64,000 nucleotides of DNA from Bacteroidota bacterium (GCA_040388375.1 JAZKBU010000007.1:374823-438822), one strand, 5' to 3'; counted from the stretch's first letter, positions 8,847 through 17,020 are shown. Notes: a model not told the origin generated them from the sequence alone. Made by a program: numbers and translations.

Positions 8847-9767
8847 TTATTTCTTCACTAATTGTTGCAATGCTTCTTCTATGGTATAAAAATTAAATGT
8901 AAAACCCGCTTGCTGTAGCCTTTCAGGTACAACCCACCTGCTTTTTAGTATTAACTCTGTTTCTGTTTTTATAAGCTTTGCGCCTATTGTCAATAACCAT
9001 TTGGGTTGTGCTAATCCAATAGGTATATGCATTTGTTTACGTAAGCAACGCATAAAAACTTTATTGGTAATTGGCTTGGGTGATGAAATATTATACGCCC
9101 CGGTACAGCTATTTTTATGTATTAAAAAATCAATTGCCCTGCAAACATCATCAATATGAATCCAGCTGAACATTTGTTTACCACCGGCTGCTTTACCTCC
9201 TAAACCAAAATTTACCAGGTTAGTAAATGGTACCATTACACCTTTATTCTTACCCAATACAATAGCAGTACGCAAAGCAATTTGGCGTACTCCTAAGTAG
9301 GAAAAACTATTAAACATCTGTTCCCATTTTTTACATACATCTACACTAAAACCTTTTCCTAAATCGCCCGTAAGCTCTGTCATGGGCCTATCTTCAGCAT
9401 GCCTGTATATAGTCGCTGACGATGAGTTAAGCCACACTTGGGGCTTTATTAAACATTTTTCAATGGCTTTACCCAATATATAAGTACTGTTTAACCTTGA
9501 GTTATAAATTTCGTCTTTATTGGTTTGGTTATACCGACAATCAACTGAACGGCCTGTCATATTAATCAATGCAGCAATACCTTCTAATTCTCTTTGCCAA
9601 TACCCAAGTGTTTTTCCATCCCAATACACATACCTTATCCCCTCTTCATCTACCAGATTGTTTCGGGATAGAATAACTACATCATATTTTGATTTAAAAT
9701 AACTAGCCAGTGCTTTACCAATAAAGCCACTACCGCCTGCTATTACTATTTTTTCTTTTACACTCAT
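8847..9767 (-). CDS. TIGR01777-family NAD(P)-binding epimerase-like protein
   Basis: The 306-residue protein has an SDR Rossmann fold with GGSGFIG at residues 11-17, the segment LINMTGRSVDCRY typical of the TIGR01777/SDR39U family, SSSATIY near the active site, and RTAIVLGKNKGVM followed by FSWIHIDD. The C-terminus carries the DUF1731-like end (VPERLQQAGFTF). The family is not true sugar epimerases and has no settled substrate. It is the last gene of the minus-strand cassette, 4 nt after the DCC gene, and is convergent with the oxidoreductase gene only 8 nt away with no visible terminator between them. Confidence 0.88.
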   Translation of the reverse strand: MSVKEKIVIAGGSGFIGKALASYFKSKYDVVILSRNNLVDEEGIRYVYWDGKTLGYWQRELEGIAALINMTGRSVDCRYNQTNKDEIYNSRLNSTYILGKAIEKCLIKPQVWLNSSSATIYRHAEDRPMTELTGDLGKGFSVDVCKKWEQMFNSFSYLGVRQIALRTAIVLGKNKGVMVPFTNLVNFGLGGKAAGGKQMFSWIHIDDVCRAIDFLIHKNSCTGAYNISSPKPITNKVFMRCLRKQMHIPIGLAQPKWLLTIGAKLIKTETELILKSRWVVPERLQQAGFTFNFYTIEEALQQLVKK

Positions 9768-9771
9768 TGTA

Positions 9772-10605
9772 TTAATAAATAAAAACCAATGGATAAATTA
9801 ATAACCTAAATATTATCCAGCTTACACATAAATATTTGCTCCAACGGTATAAACCAACTCTACGCCAATGCTCATAAAACATAAACATATATACTATTCC
9901 GTAACTGACAGTAGCCAATAATTCTATTTGAATTCCGAAGTAAGATAATAAAACCAAACCTACTCCTAATAAGCCTAATAATAAAGCACCTAAAAAGGCA
10001 GTAAATGAAAGTTGTCCGGCATAATCGTAGAAATTTGTTTGCTTTAATGCAATAAAAACAATGCCTTGAAAAACAATTTGTGCTACAAATAAAACAACAT
10101 CGGGTATATGTATTCCGCTATGCATATACTGGCTTAAGAAATTTTTAAAATACCAGGTAACTATAACATGTACCACTACAGCATTGAAGGCAATAAATAA
10201 TACACGCCATGTTATAGAAGGAGAAGGCTCACAAACTTGTTTGTTATTGATAGCAGCCGGTGCTACTACTTTTCGGTTATAGGAAATAAACTGATACAGT
10301 AATGTAAGGAAAATATGAACCCATTTAAACCTGCTTATTGTACCTATAAATTTATACCTGTAAGAAAGTACTTTTAATAAGCTATCAATACCATAAGCTG
10401 TCTCACCTGTTTGGGTATTGAGCAATACAATTTTATTAGCCGCCAATTCTTTATCTATTAATGGGTATTTGTCAAAACCCATAGTTTGATAGGCTGTCCT
10501 CCCCTCTTTATCTAACAAACCACGTTTAATAAACTGGCTGGTGTAAGCCTCACAAAGTGGGCATTCTTCATCGTAAATTAAGGTATGTTTGTTTAAGGTT
10601 TTCAT
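9772..10605 (-). CDS. DCC/DUF393 thiol-oxidoreductase-like protein with a multi-span membrane domain
   Basis: The first 100 or so residues form a DCC (DUF393) domain with the signature IYDEECPLCEAY, giving a C15-x2-C18 pair, and a later YGIDSLLKVLS helix. The remaining part (about 130-277) has five hydrophobic segments, so the protein is an inner-membrane protein with a cytoplasmic thioredoxin-like head. DCC proteins are suspected thiol-disulfide oxidoreductases; this is family knowledge and not shown here. The fusion to a membrane domain, and the place between two small membrane proteins and an SDR enzyme, suggest a membrane-bound redox cassette. The start ATG 10605 is directly before the first beta strand. 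Confidence 0.85.
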   Translation of the reverse strand: MKTLNKHTLIYDEECPLCEAYTSQFIKRGLLDKEGRTAYQTMGFDKYPLIDKELAANKIVLLNTQTGETAYGIDSLLKVLSYRYKFIGTISRFKWVHIFLTLLYQFISYNRKVVAPAAINNKQVCEPSPSITWRVLFIAFNAVVVHVIVTWYFKNFLSQYMHSGIHIPDVVLFVAQIVFQGIVFIALKQTNFYDYAGQLSFTAFLGALLLGLLGVGLVLLSYFGIQIELLATVSYGIVYMFMFYEHWRRVGLYRWSKYLCVSWIIFRLLIYPLVFIY

Positions 10606-10652
10606 AAATGTTACTATTAAAAACTGGCGGCTATTTTCAAAAAGGCCTATAC

Positions 10653-11045
10653 TTAACTTACTCTGTTTTGTATGCTCATTTCTCTTAATTGGTTTTCTTT
10701 TGATTTACGTTTACCTCTAAAAAATAAATATAAATTCAAGAACAGCATTAAACCTAAGTAAATTGAAAAGCCTCCAATTTTCAAGCTTAATACTTCTAAT
10801 AAAGTCTGTCCGCTATCTACACTGTAATTGGTTTTAAGCATTAACATGGCAAAGCCAATATTGAGTAAATAAAATCCTACTCTTAATAAATGATTGGTTG
10901 ATTCTGCTATTTCAGTACGCCCTTTAAATATATCAAGCATAAATATTTTAGCATTGTTAAAAAGGGTTTTAGCTACATAGTAAGTTAAAAATAATGTAAC
11001 AGGTAAATAAACTCCGTAAGCTGCAATTAACATGTTGTTGTTCAT
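10653..11045 (-). CDS. Small membrane protein, paralogue of its upstream neighbour
   Basis: The 130-residue protein has four predicted membrane segments (about 7-27, 54-72, 86-110 with a break, and a C-terminal one) and a basic tail (FRGKRKSKENQ). It resembles the next upstream gene: both begin MNN, both have YLPVT, a Phe/Tyr-Tyr-Leu-x-Asn-x-Gly motif (FYLLNIGFA versus YYLVNLGYA), SVDS, and a late LN-x-Y-x-F. This points to tandem duplication followed by divergence. I do not recognise a function. It lies 19 nt downstream of its paralogue and 47 nt upstream of the DCC gene. Confidence 0.75.
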   Translation of the reverse strand: MNNNMLIAAYGVYLPVTLFLTYYVAKTLFNNAKIFMLDIFKGRTEIAESTNHLLRVGFYLLNIGFAMLMLKTNYSVDSGQTLLEVLSLKIGGFSIYLGLMLFLNLYLFFRGKRKSKENQLREMSIQNRVS

Positions 11046-11064
11046 AATGGTACTTTTTAAATTG

Positions 11065-11433
11065 TTATTGATTGTGTTGATAAAGTTTTTGAATTTGTTT
11101 GCTGAAATGAGAGAAGGTGTACATATTAAAATAATGTAATACGGCTAAGCCAATTATAATAATGCCTAAGCGTTTACTCAACTCTTCGGCTAGCTGCAAA
11201 TAGGAATCAACGGATGAAAATGTATTAATTGAAATGGCTGCATAGCCTAAGTTTACCAGATAATATCCAACCAGTAAAAACTTATTCAATACTTCGGCTA
11301 ATTCTTTGTTTCCGTTAAAAGCATCACTTAAAAAAACAATCCCGTTGGTATAAAATACTTTACCTATAAACACGGTTATATAAAAGGTGACAGGTAAATA
11401 AATGAGGTAGCTTATTAAATTATAATTATTCAT
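11065..11433 (-). CDS. Small membrane protein, first structural gene of the GbsR-linked cassette
   Basis: The 122-residue protein has about four hydrophobic segments and no recognisable catalytic motif. YLPVTF, YYLVNLGYA, SVDSYLQLAEELSKRLG and FNMYTF are shared in position with the following gene. Its ATG at 11433 lies just downstream of a hairpin terminator that follows the regulator gene and of a copy of the regulator's palindrome. This suggests that the membrane genes have their own regulated promoter. The function is unknown; a small membrane partner of the DCC protein is one possibility. Confidence 0.75.
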   Translation of the reverse strand: MNNYNLISYLIYLPVTFYITVFIGKVFYTNGIVFLSDAFNGNKELAEVLNKFLLVGYYLVNLGYAAISINTFSSVDSYLQLAEELSKRLGIIIIGLAVLHYFNMYTFSHFSKQIQKLYQHNQ

Positions 11434-11446
11434 ATAGTTTCTGTAT

Positions 11447-11464
11447 TTTCAATTATTTTTGAAA
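11447..11464. promoter_or_regulatory. Second copy of the TTTCAAT-ATTGAAA palindrome (candidate operator O2)
   Basis: TTTCAATTATTTTTGAAA matches the core of the palindrome at 12035-12058 at 16 of 18 positions. It lies 14 nt before the ATG of the first membrane gene. A repressor bound here would block the structural genes. I could not find a convincing TAnnTTTG element for this unit. Confidence 0.55.
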
Positions 11465-11474
11465 CTTTATATTC

Positions 11475-11498
11475 TAAAAAAACTCCACTTAAGGAGCT
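11475..11498 (-). terminator. Terminator or attenuator between gbsR-like gene and membrane genes
   Basis: On the minus strand AGCTCC, a 6-nt loop and GGAGTT form a six-pair stem (one G-T) followed by a run of T residues. It begins only a few bases after the regulator's stop codon at 11503. It should separate the regulator transcript, at least partly, from the structural genes. Confidence 0.6.
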
Positions 11499-11502
11499 AT
11501 CA

Positions 11503-12009
11503 TTATTTAATCATTTTTAAAATGGTTCCAAAAAACCAGCTTTCATCTGCTTTAAGCATCATATCAACCGATTTATCCATTTTACCTACAAAGCTGCTTA
11601 GGTTTTCAATGGTCTCGCTAAATGCTTTTACATCTTTGTCTTTTTTATCGCCTTCTACTTCTTTTAAGGTATTTAATATTTTAAGTACCGGTTCTATTTC
11701 TCTGCGTTTTCTTTCACGAGCTATAATGCGTGCTATTTCCCAAATGTCTTTTTCGGCTACAAAGTACTCTTTTCTATCACCGGGTATTAGTTCTTTATTT
11801 ATTAATGTCCAATTCATCAACTCACGCAAATTCATATTGGCATTACCACGTGAAATGTTCAACTCATCCATTATGTCTTCAGTACATAAAGCACTGCTGC
11901 TTATTAACAATAGAGAATGTACTTGTGCCATAGTTCTGTTTATACCCCACTCGCTCCCTAAAGTTCCCCATGCTTGGATAAATTGTTTTTTGGCTTCAGT
12001 CAGTTTCAT
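11503..12009 (-). CDS. GbsR/MarR-like winged-helix transcriptional regulator
   Basis: The 168-residue protein has a winged-helix domain at about residues 15-90 with a GbsR-like pattern: an N-terminal AWGTLGSEWGINRTMAQVH helix, recognition part DIMDELNISRGNANMNLREL, and wing WTLINKELIPGDRKEYF. An amphipathic C-terminal part is suited to dimerisation. Members of this family are usually local repressors. The perfect palindrome over its own promoter (12035-12058) and its near-copy before the next gene are the obvious binding sites. The ATG at 12009 may be at or next to the transcription start, so the mRNA could be leaderless. The inducing signal is unknown. Confidence 0.88.
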   Translation of the reverse strand: MKLTEAKKQFIQAWGTLGSEWGINRTMAQVHSLLLISSSALCTEDIMDELNISRGNANMNLRELMNWTLINKELIPGDRKEYFVAEKDIWEIARIIARERKRREIEPVLKILNTLKEVEGDKKDKDVKAFSETIENLSSFVGKMDKSVDMMLKADESWFFGTILKMIK

Positions 12010-12013
12010 AGCA

Positions 12014-12043
12014 CAAATGTAATTTCATTTTCCAAACTTTCAA
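12014..12043 (-). promoter_or_regulatory. Candidate promoter of the gbsR-like gene, possibly leaderless
   Basis: On the minus strand TTG (12043-12041) precedes TACATTTG (12021-12014) by 19 nt, an exact consensus match. The last G of the -7 element is only 4 nt ahead of the ATG at 12009. Transcription would therefore begin at or within a base or two of the start codon. Confidence 0.6.
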
Positions 12044-12058
12044 TAATTATTGAAAGTT
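12035..12058. promoter_or_regulatory. Perfect 24-bp palindrome (candidate GbsR-type operator O1)
   Basis: AACTTTCAATAA is followed directly by its exact reverse complement, with no spacer. The palindrome overlaps the -33 TTG of the predicted promoter, which is the standard position for autorepression. Additional TTTCAAT half-sites lie near 12075 and 12095, towards the divergent lipoprotein gene. Confidence 0.75.
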
Positions 12059-12156
12059 AAATATATTGAATTAGTGATTTCAATCTAACAGTCAGATTTT
12101 CAATAGCAAAATTTTATATATAAAACCATTGTTCTATTTAAATCGTAAATAGAGTT

Positions 12157-12849
12157 ATGAAATTTCTATTTTCAACAGTATTGTTTACTTTACTTGGTTG
12201 CAAAAAACCAGCACAAACTACTATGACCGTAAATACTTTTAAACCTGTTACTGTTAAATACCTGGCATTAGGCGATTCGTATACCATAGGCCAGTCGGTT
12301 GATGAAGCTGATAATTTCCCTTCGCAGCTAATTAGTAAACTAAACCACAGCGACTCTATTGATATTACTTCGACACAAATAATTGCAAAAACGGGTTGGA
12401 CTACTCAAAAATTATTAAACGCTATGGCCAGTGAAAACTTAACTGATACATTTGGTTTGGTTTCTTTACTCATTGGTGTTAACAACCAATACCAAGGCAA
12501 GGATACTGGTGAATATGCTGTACAATTTGAAAGCTTATTAAACAAAGCTATTTCATTGGCCGGAGGGATTAATAAAGATGTAGTTGTTATAGCTATTCCT
12601 GATTATGGGTATACTCCTTTTGGACAAAGCAATCAGCAATCTATTTCAAAAGAAATAGATTTATTCAATAGCATTAACCAACGAATAGCCAATAGGTATC
12701 AAATAACTTATTTTAACATTACCCCTATTTCACGCAATTATGATACGGATTTAGTAGCTAACGATGGGCTACATCCTTCTGCCAAACAATATGGACTTTG
12801 GGTTGATTTGATGTATAATCAAATAAAGAAACAATTGCTTATTCAATAA
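12157..12849 (+). CDS. SGNH/GDSL-family hydrolase, probable lipoprotein
   Basis: The 230-residue protein starts with a short hydrophobic signal ending in the lipobox LLGC (Cys15) and should be anchored to a membrane facing the periplasm or outside. The esterase fold shows block I LALGDSYTIGQS with the nucleophile Ser41, a middle LIGVNNQYQG block that supplies the Asn, and block V DGLHPSAKQY with the catalytic Asp-x-x-His. The substrate could be an acyl ester on a lipid or polysaccharide; the sequence does not decide. The 3' end overlaps the convergent map gene by 11 bp. It is divergent from the GbsR-like gene and shares the intergenic region with its palindrome. Confidence 0.88.
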   Translation: MKFLFSTVLFTLLGCKKPAQTTMTVNTFKPVTVKYLALGDSYTIGQSVDEADNFPSQLISKLNHSDSIDITSTQIIAKTGWTTQKLLNAMASENLTDTFGLVSLLIGVNNQYQGKDTGEYAVQFESLLNKAISLAGGINKDVVVIAIPDYGYTPFGQSNQQSISKEIDLFNSINQRIANRYQITYFNITPISRNYDTDLVANDGLHPSAKQYGLWVDLMYNQIKKQLLIQ

Positions 12850-13603
12850 CTATTCCGTTGGCTTGGGTAAATATGACGGGCTTACCATCGGTTACCATAA
12901 TAGTATGTTCATGTTGTGCCACCAAGCTATTATCGGCTGTATAAAGTGTCCATTTATCAGGTTTAGTTTTAATATGCCTGGCTTTGGTTGAAATAAATGT
13001 TTCTATAGCCACTACCATTCCTTTTTCAAACTTTGTTTTGATGGTTTTATCGTAATAACAAGGTATGTGTTGAGGATGTTCATGTAACCTCTTCCCTACT
13101 CCGTGTCCCGTTAAATCATATATAACATTATAGCCTAAATTTTTAGCGGTTTGCTCCATTAAATAACCAACATCGCTAATTTTAACACCATGCCTAATTT
13201 GACTTATAGCAACAGATAATACTTTAAGCGAAGCATTGCAAAGGCGCTGTTTATGGCTATTACTACCTACCACAAAACTGCAACCGTTATCGGCAAAATA
13301 ACCATTCACTTTTGCCGATACATCTATATTAACCAAATCACCTTCCTGTATTATTTTCTTAGCAGAAGGAATACCATGGGCTACCTCGTTATTTACACTG
13401 ATACAAGTTGCGCCCGGAAACTGGTATAAAAGCAATGGTGCTGCCTGTGCGCCAAATTGCAGCAATAAGTCATTGCCAAAATCATCAATTTGTTTGGTTG
13501 ACATACCTACCTTGGTATATGCCACCATTTGCTTTAATGTTTCGCCTACTACATAACCAGCATGCTTTAACGCTTCAAATTCCTCTGCTGTATTTATTGT
13601 CAT
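12839..13603 (-). CDS. map: Methionine aminopeptidase, type I
   Basis: The enzyme removes the initiator Met from nascent proteins. The 254 residues form the M24A fold with ATCISVNNEVAHGIP, the metal ligands in VNIDVSAKVNGYFADNG (two Asp), TGHGVGKRLHEHP (His), VVAIETF (Glu) and the final QHEHTIMVT (Glu), all intact. The start ATG 13603 is one base after the stop of the upstream aminopeptidase P gene, so the two are cotranscribed. The usual ribosomal neighbours of map (secY, infA) are absent here, so a second copy could exist elsewhere in the genome; the window does not tell. Confidence 0.95.
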   Translation of the reverse strand: MTINTAEEFEALKHAGYVVGETLKQMVAYTKVGMSTKQIDDFGNDLLLQFGAQAAPLLLYQFPGATCISVNNEVAHGIPSAKKIIQEGDLVNIDVSAKVNGYFADNGCSFVVGSNSHKQRLCNASLKVLSVAISQIRHGVKISDVGYLMEQTAKNLGYNVIYDLTGHGVGKRLHEHPQHIPCYYDKTIKTKFEKGMVVAIETFISTKARHIKTKPDKWTLYTADNSLVAQHEHTIMVTDGKPVIFTQANGIVIE

Positions 13604-13604
13604 A

Positions 13605-14888
13605 CTATGAATTCATTAATTCTTCAATGTCTGCTGCTTCAATGGGAACTGTTTCCATTAAATCTATTATTCCATTTTCGGTTAATACTATATTATTTTC
13701 AATGCGGATACCTATATTTTCTTCATTGATATAAATACCTGGCTCGTTTGTTAAAACCATACCTACCACTAACTTTTGGTTGTAGTCTCCTACATCGTGA
13801 ACATCAAGGCCTATAAAGTGTGAAAAATTGTGCCCGCAATATTGCTGAATATAAAACAACGAGCCTTTCAACTTAATGTCATTCATACTACAAACACCTA
13901 AAGCTACCAATTGTTCTATCAGTAATTCGTTACAATGGTTTTGTAAATCTTTCATTAATGCCCCCGGTTTTAAAAGCATTTTCATTTGCTTATGCATATA
14001 TAAAACGGCATTATACACTTCTTTTTGTCGGGCTGAGTATTTACCATTTGCAGGAATGACGCGCGTTAAATCTGCATTGTAACCTTCAAAAGCTGCGGCT
14101 GCATCTATTAAAATCAATTCATTGTTTTGTATAACTTTATGATTGTAGTTACAATGTAAAATACAGGTATCGGCACCCGAAGCTACTATGGGTTGATAAT
14201 CGGCCCAGGTACCTAAGTATTGCATGTACTCATGAATCATTTCTGCTTCTACCTGCTTTTGATGCACACCAGGTTTTATAATCTTTAAAACTCTTCTAAA
14301 ACCTTTTTCCGTTATAAATGCAGCTTGCCTAAGTAACGCTATTTCTTCGTCCTGCTTAATTACACGTAAGCCTTGTATAAGGGGTGCTAAACGTTCGTAA
14401 TTATGTAAAGTGTAGGTTGTTTTGCACCAGGTTAAAAATCTGTCGTCACGTGTTTTTATACTTAGTTTTGCACGAGTATGTTCATTGGTATTTATACAAA
14501 TGGTTTGTGCCTGAACTGCCAATTGCTTAAAAATGCTTTTAAACTCCCTCAAATAACGCACTTCGCTAATACCTGATATTTTACTGGCTTCTTCTTTGCT
14601 TAGCTTATGACCTTCCCATTTAATATGTAAAGCATTTGGTTCTAAAATAAACAGTATTTCTTTTTGCGAATTTTCTAATGCATCCGGAAACAATAACAAA
14701 ATAGTTTCTTCCTGCTTAATGCCTGTTAAATAATATAAGTCGTTGTTTTGTTTGAATGGAAAAGTACCATCGGCATTGGTTGGTAAAATATCATTGCTGT
14801 TAAACACAGCAATTGATTGTTGCTTTAATAAAGCAACTAAACGTTTCCTGTTATTGGTAAAAAATGAATTACTTAAATTTGATTCCAT
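13605..14888 (-). CDS. pepP: Xaa-Pro aminopeptidase (aminopeptidase P, M24B)
   Basis: The protein cleaves the N-terminal residue from peptides with proline in position two. The 427 residues comprise the N-terminal creatinase-like domain (about 1-165, with NDLYYLTGIKQEE) and the pita-bread catalytic domain. Metal ligands appear in LIDAAAAFEGYNADLTRVIP (two Asp), GHNFSHFIGLDVHD (His), TNEPGIYI (Glu) and GIRIENNIVLTENG (Glu). The ATG at 14888 is preferred to an in-frame TTG five codons upstream. The gene is directly upstream of map, so two related N-terminal peptidases are expressed together. Confidence 0.94.
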   Translation of the reverse strand: MESNLSNSFFTNNRKRLVALLKQQSIAVFNSNDILPTNADGTFPFKQNNDLYYLTGIKQEETILLLFPDALENSQKEILFILEPNALHIKWEGHKLSKEEASKISGISEVRYLREFKSIFKQLAVQAQTICINTNEHTRAKLSIKTRDDRFLTWCKTTYTLHNYERLAPLIQGLRVIKQDEEIALLRQAAFITEKGFRRVLKIIKPGVHQKQVEAEMIHEYMQYLGTWADYQPIVASGADTCILHCNYNHKVIQNNELILIDAAAAFEGYNADLTRVIPANGKYSARQKEVYNAVLYMHKQMKMLLKPGALMKDLQNHCNELLIEQLVALGVCSMNDIKLKGSLFYIQQYCGHNFSHFIGLDVHDVGDYNQKLVVGMVLTNEPGIYINEENIGIRIENNIVLTENGIIDLMETVPIEAADIEELMNS

Positions 14889-14940
14889 TGCACAAAATTG
14901 CAATGTCTATTCTGAATTTCAGGTGTAAAAACACGACAAT

Positions 14941-15804
14941 TTACATGGTAGTAAATCGTTTGTAGTCTTTCATAAAATGAGAGAAATCGTAAAAGCCCAA
15001 TGCTTCATAATCCGCAGTGGAGCCTTGCAAACCGTAGCTTTTTAGTGCTTGTCTGAAACGCAATATGCTTAAACATTGTTTAGGGCTCACTCCTATTTCT
15101 TGCTTAAAATAGCGCTCTAATGAGCGTTTGGTAACATGCAATTGTTGGGCTAATACATCAACGGAAAAGAAAGATGTTTTTTGCATTACTTTATGCAAAG
15201 CATTACACACATATTGGGTTTTATAAGGTATGTGAGTTTGCTTATTGAGCTGCAGCAATAAAACAGTATCTAATAGTGTAGTTTGTTCCTTAAATGTATT
15301 TGCCTGTAATAGCTGTTCTTCTATAAACTGGTTACGCAAAAAATAAGTAGCATCTTCTACATGGTTGTTTAAATCTGCCGATGATATGCCAAATAATAAG
15401 TTAATGCCGGCAGGTTTAAATTTGATGCCTGTTAAAAAATTATTGCTGAAATGTTTATAGGTAAAGGTTTCTGTATGGTGTCCTATTAATACACTTGATT
15501 TAAGTTGCTGCTGTTGCTTATGTGCATTTACTGTAAAAGCAGTGCCTAAGTTAAATACCATTGAAGCATTTAAATTAGCAAATATGTGTTCAGCAAAATC
15601 ATCATCCACGAAACAATTACCCCGTAAATCTAATTGCCAGTAATATTCAATTACATTGCTTAAAGCTATATGAGGAGCAACAAATTGGTATTGTTTCTCA
15701 AAATATAATTGATCTATTATTTCGGTATGATTAAATGACACTGCAACAAAAGTACTATTTATACTTTTTACTTGGTTATGATTTCTTCTTTTATCTCTCC
15801 GCAC
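14941..15804 (-). CDS. AraC-family transcriptional regulator with a DUF6597-like N-terminus
   Basis: The C-terminal 100 residues hold two helix-turn-helices of the AraC type (VLAQQLHVTKRSLERYFKQE, then GVSPKQCLSILRFRQAL and DFSHFMKDYKRF). The N-terminal half (about 40-180) looks like the sensor domain called DUF6597 in Bacteroidota (PHIALSNVIEYYWQLD; TGIKFKPAG). The longest frame begins at GTG 15804 and overlaps the preceding lipoprotein gene by 37 nt. A second GTG at 15741 avoids the overlap and may be the real start. The ligand and targets are unknown. It follows the DUF3347 lipoprotein in the same direction, so it may be cotranscribed with it. Confidence 0.82.
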   Translation of the reverse strand: MRRDKRRNHNQVKSINSTFVAVSFNHTEIIDQLYFEKQYQFVAPHIALSNVIEYYWQLDLRGNCFVDDDFAEHIFANLNASMVFNLGTAFTVNAHKQQQQLKSSVLIGHHTETFTYKHFSNNFLTGIKFKPAGINLLFGISSADLNNHVEDATYFLRNQFIEEQLLQANTFKEQTTLLDTVLLLQLNKQTHIPYKTQYVCNALHKVMQKTSFFSVDVLAQQLHVTKRSLERYFKQEIGVSPKQCLSILRFRQALKSYGLQGSTADYEALGFYDFSHFMKDYKRFTTM

Positions 15805-16289
15805 TTAAGCATATCGTCACCAAAATAAGGATTGCGGATTTGTTTTTCGGTCGATACCCAATAGGCTCCTTTTCCATTGTTAGCCATGGAGCAAAACTCA
15901 ATATATACTTTACCTTTTTGTAAATTTTCTTTTTGTACAGCTCGTACAAATGAACTACTTAATAAAGTAAACAAACCTCTTTGCGCTGTCAGGTCAGTTG
16001 TCTGGCTTATTTTAATAGCTAATTCTGCTTCTTTAGCTAAATTACATTTAAACAACTGGGTTGCTAAGAATATAGCAATTTCAGCCGCTCCTTCATTGTT
16101 ATCTAAAATAAATGCATCTTTTAAATCTAAATATGTTTGAAAAGATTTATCAAACAAAGTATCTTTAAAATTAGGATTATTACCCCTGTCTTCAACGGCT
16201 ACTACCCCCGCATTATTACTAGCGGAATTGTTATTAGTACACGCAACATAAATAAGTAATGGAGCAATGAATAGTATTATTTTTTTCAT
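15768..16289 (-). CDS. Lipoprotein with a DUF3347/CusB-like C-terminal metal-binding motif
   Basis: Starting at ATG 16289, the 173-residue product has a signal peptide ending in the lipobox IYVAC (Cys17). The helical middle region (about 45-125) is of DUF3347 type. The end has the pattern EFCSMANNGKGAYW and RNPYFGDDMLKCGE, placing Cys133, Met135, Met160 and Cys163 in a layout like the C-terminal extension of CusB-type proteins that bind Cu or Ag. A periplasmic role in copper handling is therefore plausible, but it is inferred. An in-frame TTG or ATG extension to 16322 would spoil the signal peptide. No efflux pump genes are adjacent. Confidence 0.82.
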   Translation of the reverse strand: MKKIILFIAPLLIYVACTNNNSASNNAGVVAVEDRGNNPNFKDTLFDKSFQTYLDLKDAFILDNNEGAAEIAIFLATQLFKCNLAKEAELAIKISQTTDLTAQRGLFTLLSSSFVRAVQKENLQKGKVYIEFCSMANNGKGAYWVSTEKQIRNPYFGDDMLKCGEIKEEIITK

Positions 16290-17020
16290 AGTGAAAGCTA
16301 TAGATGTCCAACGATTGACCATTTGTTTTATTATAAATAACTTTTATTGGGGTTAATTATTATTTAAAGTCCCCCAAATTAAATACTAAAAAACCTAACA
16401 TGACTTTAAAATAAGAATTGCATAATTAATTATTTTTGAGATTAAAACCATTTCACGGTAATAATATTTTGAATTTATTAATAATTACATTTTGCAAACC
16501 TCAGTTAAAAAAAATCGTATACCACTAAGACTTACTGATACGCTCTAATTTGCAATAAAGTTGGGGTGTCAATAACTTTAAACTATTTTAGTATACGTGT
16601 AAAGCTAGCTTAATGCAAACATTTTACCATTACAACTTGTCGCAATTAAACCCCTTATAACTACCATTTAAATAATTTTTTTAATAATTTTTACTTAATC
16701 ATTAAAAAATGACGCAATAAACTTTGCCCTTATTATTAAAATTTTAATTTAGCTGCTCGAAAGTTTCGTTAAATCGATTAATTACTAAATGAAAGATACT
16801 ATTCTTTTACGTATACAAATAATAGCCGCGTCATCTCAATACGCGCATTGGAAGTCCACTGTGTGGAACGTTTAGTACGCTGTAGTAAAAACTAACTGAT
16901 TACTTTTTTATTCCTCATTCGTAAATATAGTGTGATTTTTTTCATGAACTCCATGAAAAAATAATGGCGTTTCGGTGTCTAACTATTTTATCAACTTTAA
17001 AAATAAAATTAAATAAATAT
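16290..17020. other. Long AT-rich gap with no supported gene
   Basis: These 731 bases separate the divergent DUF3347 lipoprotein and giant T9SS cargo genes. The only short frame with an ATG is 16789-16875 (28 codons), which has no recognisable motif. A TATTTTTG box at 16431-16438 resembles a -7 element but lacks a TTG at the right distance. Several poly-A/T tracts and a short TCCAC-TGT-GTGGA hairpin (16855-16867) are present. The length suggests a long untranslated leader or regulatory region for the cargo gene. Confidence 0.5.

Noticed and set aside
16431-16438. TATTTTTG box as promoter of the giant gene
   Set aside because: No TTG lies 17-23 nt upstream, and the distance to the start codon would be almost 600 nt.
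16789-16875. 28-codon open frame before the giant cargo gene
   Set aside because: It has no motif, no promoter signal, and an amino-acid content unlike a leader peptide; kept only as a remark in the gap entry.
16964-17020. In-frame N-terminal extension of the giant T9SS protein
   Set aside because: The added residues precede a clear signal peptide beginning at 17021 and would place the hydrophobic core too far from the N-terminus.
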